NCBI RefSeq assembly: GCF_024139115.2
Contig: NC_085140.1
Span: forward strand, 422,232,283-422,296,282
Direction of reading: 5' to 3'
DNA from: Armigeres subalbatus
Taxonomy: Eukaryota; Arthropoda; Insecta; Diptera; Culicidae
DNA length: 64,000 nucleotides
The translations under genes and the position numbers were made by a program. This document shows positions 59,338-64,000 of the stretch, piece by piece (within the stretch, counting starts at the first letter, position 1; each line of letters begins with the position of its first letter). The notes under the pieces were generated by a model that saw nothing but the letters and a program-made list of their open reading frames with translations, was not told where the DNA came from and made no database searches.

Positions 59338-59927
59338 GTGCATCATATCATCACAATAGTAATAGTAGTAGACGACCAGCCTCCAATCGCCACGAGAACC
59401 GGGACCGGGACCGAATGGAACGGTACGAGCGGGACCGGGACCGGGATCGGGAGCGATTGCACGCCCGTGAACGAGACATGCAGCTACACTACGACATCAA
59501 CGACGACGATCTACTGAACGAGCGAAACTACGGCCCATCGGATTACGGCGGTGGAGGCGGAGAAGGTGGCGGCGGCGGTGGCGGTGGCAGGATGGTACGG
59601 GGCGACAGTCGGGACATTCGGGATCTACGGGAACGGGACAGTAGGGTGCATATATCCAGTGGGGTAAACGTTGCCAGCAGTAGTAGCAATAGACACAATC
59701 TGAACAGCGACATGCTCGACCACGACCGCGAGCTGATACGAGACACGAGAGGTGACCTGATGCGGGGAGATCCGCGCTATCCGATCGCACAGCCACAACA
59801 GTTGGTGGCGCCACCGTCGTCGCAGTCGGTCCGTCGGGGAATGGAGCGAACGGACGGACGGGACCGCGACGACTACAGCCCGCACCGGGGAGGCGGTAAT
59901 AATAGAAGAGTATTGAACGCCATGTAG
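59338..59927 (+). CDS. Ca-beta: Ca-beta last coding exon: Arg/Asp/Gly-rich C-terminus
   Basis: The acceptor TTTCGCCCGCAG ends at 59337. Entered in phase 1 (split glycine), the exon encodes 196 residues and stops at TAG 59925-59927. It begins GASYHHNSNSSRRPASNRHE, then has RD/RE repeats (NRDRDRMERYERDRDRDRER), a poly-glycine run (about residues 75-87 of the exon) and a tail ending RRGMERTDGRDRDDYSPHR and then RRVLNAM. GC content is much higher than in the surrounding DNA. Such charged low-complexity C-termini are typical of insect beta subunits. The reading frame continues past the stop in an unusual way (see the next entry). Confidence 0.9.
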
Positions 59928-60035
59928 GAATCGTGGATATAGGGATGGGATCAGGATGATGAATCGTTAGACGAGGAGAAGCTCGTCCCAGACAGCGAAG
60001 AGGACGACGGCTTCGAGTACGACGAGTTCTACTGA
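59928..60035 (+). other. In-frame acidic codon tail beyond the Ca-beta stop
   Basis: After TAG (59925-59927) the same frame reads ESWI, a second TAG (59940-59942), then 30 sense codons to TGA at 60033-60035. The 30 residues contain 15 Asp/Glu and include ESLDEEKLVPDSEEDDGFEY and end YDEFY. The composition is protein-like and keeps the high GC of the exon. It may be a C-terminal extension reached by readthrough, the remains of a longer C-terminus, or an error in this assembly. No splice pair that removes the stops in frame is visible. Confidence 0.5.
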
Positions 60036-61307
60036 AGTTGGCGGTTGGCGATACGACAGAAACACACAAACACACAAGAACACACGCTTCCATTGCTCTC
60101 CGGGGATCGATTCGCCCGTGGGAGAATACCCGACCGATAGTGTAGCGGAACGAACGTGTAGGGAATTTGGTAACCTGTAGAATAATGTACGAGTCTCACT
60201 GACAAACGCACTCCCGGTAGAGAAATGATTCACAAATCCACACACCCACACGCAGGTAAACATTAGAGCACACGTACACGCAACCAAACACACAAATACA
60301 TGACAGACGCCTATTATGCAGGCGAATTAATTTGAGAGAGTGAAAGCGCGTGAGTTACAGAGATCGCCGTCGTTCGTTGAATCATCCTGATCCATTCCTA
60401 TTGTATAAGAATGAAAATACTCATTTCTATATAATACCGCTTTTCATCATCATTTTCGATCCAATTGTCCAAATTCTTCCTGACTGTTTTTTCGTTTGAT
60501 TCCCAATATGGTGAGAGATTTTCCAAGTATGGCAAGTAGTTCGCGCATGAGGAGAAAAAATAATTCAATTTCTTTTATTGGTGCATTTTTTAGATTTGTT
60601 GTTTCGACTGAAAATATTGGAAACATTAATCTTTTGTTGTTACTTTGGTGAAAAAGTAGATTAAATACGCTATACTGGAAAATTTCACTTTTATTTATTT
60701 AAGCACCCACATTCGTTGCTAGATTTATGTTGGATAGCTGTGCGAAACGAATTTTGATCACCCAACGACAACCATTCACCAACTGATTTACCATTGCGAG
60801 TTTATCACACACAAAATTTACGAATAAGCAATAAAAAACTTACCGTCGCTGCTGGTAAGGATGAAATGATCGTTCAAAAATTTGAACTGCCAGATTTTTT
60901 ATTGTTTTACATTGATCATACTTTTTTTCGAAAGAACAACTAAAATTATTGTATTAGTTCCAGATGTTAATTAAAAATCATTCATTGTAACTTGCTACAG
61001 ATTAATATACTTAAAATAGTTTGTACGCTATTTCCATCTGAAGATAGTATGGTATTTTTTATGTTCCTTGTCATTTCAGAAGCTTCAGGAATTTCTTTTA
61101 TAAAAAATTATAAAAATTATAAAATAATTTTGAACATTTTTCCGTAAATTCTTCAGAAAATCTTATCATCAGTATCTTTGCTCAGAAGATCGAATGATGG
61201 GATAAATTGCAAGGCATTGCATCTAAGTAATCCGCAAGCAAAGGGATATCTAGAATATCTGTGGCAGATCCTTTTTGGATAAATCGGAAGGAAAGGAGAA
61301 CTTCTGA
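60036..61307 (+). other. Ca-beta 3' UTR and downstream flank
   Basis: Just after the coding part, 60055-60300 is rich in CA and AC runs (ACACACAAG, CACACCCACACG), typical of an insect 3' UTR. Candidate poly(A) signals are ATTAAA at about 60660 and AATAAA at 60830-60835. From about 60850 the DNA is plain AT-rich. No ORF with coding character is visible after 60035. Confidence 0.5.
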
Positions 61308-62160
61308 AAGGGAAGACTGGGGAGACTTGATCCCCTTTTCTCATTTCCAATGTATCACAGCCAAAAATGAATAAACTTACGCGCAGCCTCTCTAAAAAAA
61401 TATATAATTTAACTTTACTGATATGTGACAGTTTGTAAATTGTTGTTGTTATTGATACAAAATCGATTTTTAGGAGTGCTGTTAAAAATTGAATTTAAAG
61501 ATATTCGGGATGAATTATTGATCCCTCTATAAAAACTTGCTTTGATAAAAGAAGAAAGGAGTTCTCTGATTTTTCAAATATTTTTCCTCTAAAATACGCG
61601 GATTTTCCGACTTGCTGTGTGTTATAATGAACGATTTCTTATATGGAATTCGACAGCGCATGCAATCTTAGAATTTGGGGAGACTTGATCCCCTTTCTAT
61701 GATATCTACTCAATAAATATTTTTTCGAGTCAAACCCTTCAATTCAATAACCGCCTGAGAAAAAAAAAAATTTTTAAATTTTATCGTCAAAATTTTGTAT
61801 GGGTGCCAAATGGGGGATCGAGTGTTTCCTTATTGACGCAACAACTTGAATTTCAAATATCCTAAAATTGTGATGGAATGTGGACATTTTGACCAGTATT
61901 TGACCATTTAGCATATTCATGGCTTTGTGCTGTGAAAAAAATATAGCATCATTGTTAGAAGTTATTCAAATTTTGTACGACCACTAAAAAAGTTTTTAGG
62001 GAAGTCAAACCAAACAAACCGTTCTGCAAAATTATTGCGGTTGCCAATCCAAAATATAACTCACCTCATAACGATCATTTGTCTAGAGAATCCATATTAA
62101 AAAATACGCTACTTTGATTCGCATTAAAAAAAGGGGCGATCAAATCTCCGCACATTCCCC
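61308..62160. mobile_element. MITE with GGGGAGACTTGATCCCC ends, copy 1
   Basis: The left end GGGAAGACTGGGGAGACTTG and the right end (inverse GGGGAATGTGCGGAGATTTG) are imperfect inverted repeats. TA follows the right end (62161-62162). The body is similar along its length to copy 2. No transposase. Confidence 0.75.
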
Positions 62161-62432
62161 TACTGAACTTTGAAAAAAAAATTGATAATCGAGACATTTT
62201 TTTTAATTCATGTGTTTATTTTGTAGGCACTCTGTGTTCGTAACCGCCACTATGCCGTGAATTACTGTATATCACTCAAAATAATTTTAACTTAGAAGCT
62301 ACTTGAAAACATATGCAGATATTTTCCATGGAGCTCCGGATGTAAAAGTAATATAATTCATTAGTGATGGCTCTCAGTTTTCTTAATTTTACTAGAAAAT
62401 AAAATTTAATTGAATTTTTGTTCGGCCATGTA

Positions 62433-63300
62433 GGAGAGACTAGGGAGACTTGATCCCCTTTTCTGATTTCCGATGAATCACAGCCAAAAGTGAATAAAAA
62501 TACGCGATTTCCACACAGACTCTCTAAGAAATATAGTATTTAACTGTACTGATGTATGACAGTCCTCAAAATATTGTTATTATTCATACACAATCGATTT
62601 TTTGGATTGCTCGACTCTGAGTGAATCGACTTTGAAAATATTCGGGGGAAATTAATCCCTCTCCAAGAACTTGCTTTGATAAAATTAGAAAGGTGCCCTG
62701 ATATTTTTCCTTCGAATTACGCGGAATTTTCGAATTACTGTGCGTATTTTTGTTATGGAATTTGACAGCACATGCAATTTTAAAATTTGGGCAGACTAGA
62801 TCCATTTTCTATGATATCTACGCAATAAATATTGTTTCTTGCCAACCCTTCATCAAATCTGTCAAATCTACAAAAAAATAGAAGCCTGACAACAGATTTA
62901 TATTTTTTTGAATTTTTTCGCCAAATTTTGGAATGGGTGACAAATGGAGGAACAAGTGTCCCCATATTGAGAAAATAACTTCAAATCCAAATATCATAAA
63001 ACTTTGATGGAATGTTGACATTTTTATCTGTACAGATAATTAAGCATATTTATGGCTTTGTACTGTGAAAAAACGAAAACATTTGGTCATTGTTATGAAA
63101 AGTTGTTCAAATTTTGCGTGGCCAATAAAAAAAATATACACATACAAACCGCCCTGCAGAATAAATAAGGTTGTCAATACAAAAAAAATAACTCACCACA
63201 ATGACCTTTTTCTAGAGGATCTATATTAAAAAACACGCTAGAACAAAACTGCTTTGGTTCTCGATAAAACAGGGGGTGATCAAGTCTCCCCACCTACCCC
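62433..63300. mobile_element. MITE with GGGGAGACTTGATCCCC ends, copy 2
   Basis: The left end GGAGAGACTAGGGAGACTTG and the right end (inverse GGGGTAGGTGGGGAGACTTG) are flanked by TA (62431-62432 and 63301-63302), as for mariner-type MITEs. Same orientation as copy 1. Shared interior words include AATATTGTT, ACTTGCTTTGATAAAA and TCTATGATATCTAC. Confidence 0.8.
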
Positions 63301-63302
63301 TA

Positions 63303-63719
63303 CTTAAATTTTATGTGAAACTTCGATATTTTTTTCTATAATATTCCTGTTAGTGATGTCTCGTCTCGTAAGTAAGTTTATTTATTCAAGTAAGGCCGAT
63401 AAAAGTTTCGATTTTTGAAGACTTCATGATTTTTATAGTAGAATTGAAGTGACAATTATTTTGAGTGCAGAATCTACACAGAATCTTTTTTTAGATGTCC
63501 AGAATCTATTTTTAGATGTCGCTTTCGTTGCCAATCCATCTCATCGTGAGTCCAATGTGTCCATTTGTCCATATGGTGAATCCAGTAATCGTTGCTTTGT
63601 TCAATTTTCATTAATCGAAGTACGTTGGAGGAATACCACCGAGAGGAACAGTTTTGTCAGCCGTCATCAGGCAGCGCATGGACCGTATGTATTGCGCTTT
63701 TGGCGACTGACGAGGGTTT
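63303..63719. other. Spacer, nothing certain
   Basis: Two short copies of TTTTTAGATGTC (63487 and 63508). No gene with family features. Confidence 0.35.
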
Positions 63720-63792
63720 GGTGGAGGGACTGGAAATCGAACCCATGACCATTCGCTTATAAGGCAAACGTGTATCCAACTACGCTGATGCA
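63720..63792 (-). repeat. tRNA-like SINE head
   Basis: On the minus strand a box A-like CAGCGTAGTTGG is followed by an anticodon-like hairpin (TTTGC CTTATAA GCGAA) and box B GGTTCGATTTC, in tRNA-like spacing over about 73 nt. The acceptor ends do not pair, so it is a tRNA-derived SINE head or tRNA relic. Confidence 0.5.
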
Positions 63793-64000
63793 TTCAAATG
63801 AGGGAATATTAAAAATATGAATAATCTACTGAATCAAAAATATCGGTAGATACATATTCTTAGTCCGTACGAATTTCTGTGACCTTATTGAGGTTTTCCG
63901 ACATCTTTGATTATTTCTGCAAATCCGTATGAATCAGGGCTCCACATAATTCCTACTTCTAGAAGTGATTAAGCAATAACGTATAGGAAATCGTACAGAC
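63793..64000. other. Unassigned flank
   Basis: AT-rich end of the window, no feature seen. Confidence 0.4.

Larger units (their letters stand above)
11363..59927 (+). other. Ca-beta: Ca-beta gene locus (voltage-gated calcium channel beta subunit), 3' part
   Basis: This is the extent of the recognisable coding part of a CACNB-family gene. Ten exons with AG acceptors, and GT donors except one, join without frameshift into about 613 residues: N-terminal tail, SH3, HOOK, GK-like domain, variable C-terminus. Introns are 11140, 551, 146, 20417, 67, 61, 74, 65 and 14202 nt. The SH3 and GK cores match the animal beta-subunit family closely. The known role of the family is to bind the alpha-1 interaction domain of high-voltage-activated channels and promote surface expression and gating. 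The start codon and first exons are not in the window or not recognisable. Long introns are filled with satellites and transposons. Confidence 0.93.

Noticed and set aside
59943..60035. Acidic tail as a separate exon using the ATATAG acceptor at 59937-59942
   Set aside because: Entering in phase 1 from the exon at 45012 gives an early stop; only the last exon's own frame is open.
59497..60293. Minus-strand ORFs up to 198 codons opposite the last Ca-beta exon
   Set aside because: They are shadows of a GC-rich biased coding exon; no motif and no splice logic.

Overview
The window is eukaryotic, intron-rich, AT-rich DNA from an insect, most likely a culicine mosquito such as Aedes. Three things point there: splice-bounded exons of an insect-type voltage-gated calcium channel beta subunit, a large repeat load inside introns (RTE-clade LINE copies and many small inverted-repeat elements), and introns of 11 to 20 kb. 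I recognise only one host gene. Species assignment is inference.

The host gene is Ca-beta (CACNB family), + strand, from the first visible exon at 11363 to a stop at 59925-59927. Its 5' exons lie outside the window or are not recognisable. Exons at 11363, 22620, 23291, 23539, 44077, 44379, 44564, 44779, 45012 and 59338 join in consistent phase. They give about 613 residues: end of the N-terminal region, SH3, HOOK, guanylate-kinase-like (GK) domain and a long Arg/Asp/Gly-rich C-terminus. Two 36-nt in-phase microexon candidates (11871, 57005), a candidate alternative last exon (57321) and an unplaced exon-like segment (32347) suggest alternative splicing. One 65-nt intron (44947-45011) must be GC-AG if the conserved protein is made. 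Beyond the stop, in the same frame and after a second TAG, 30 very acidic codons end in a TGA.

Layout. 1-11 kb: nested inverted-repeat elements and an RTE LINE (7319-9637) with a 13-bp target duplication inside the end of an older element. 12.7-16.7 kb: a decayed DNA transposon with roughly 0.6-kb terminal inverted repeats and a broken transposase. 17-22 kb: small MITEs, repeat clusters and a tRNA-like inverted repeat. 22.6-23.7 kb: SH3/HOOK exons. 24-35 kb: LINE fragment, promoter-like debris, minisatellite, polypurine tract. 35.1-42.1 kb: about 7 kb of AGAAATC-type satellite carrying a TA-flanked MITE. 44-45.1 kb: GK exons, tightly packed. 47.2-53 kb: Foldback-like element and a TTCCTCC-rich minisatellite with a 0.9-kb insertion. 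53.2 kb: perfect 56-bp hairpin. 53.9-56.3 kb: RTE endonuclease debris split by a 1.7-kb poly(A) retroinsertion. 57-60 kb: alternative and last Ca-beta exons. 61-63.3 kb: two related 0.85-kb MITEs.

The gene's product is a cytosolic scaffold that binds the pore-forming calcium channel subunit. Everything else is mobile or repetitive DNA, almost all of it in Ca-beta introns or flanks.
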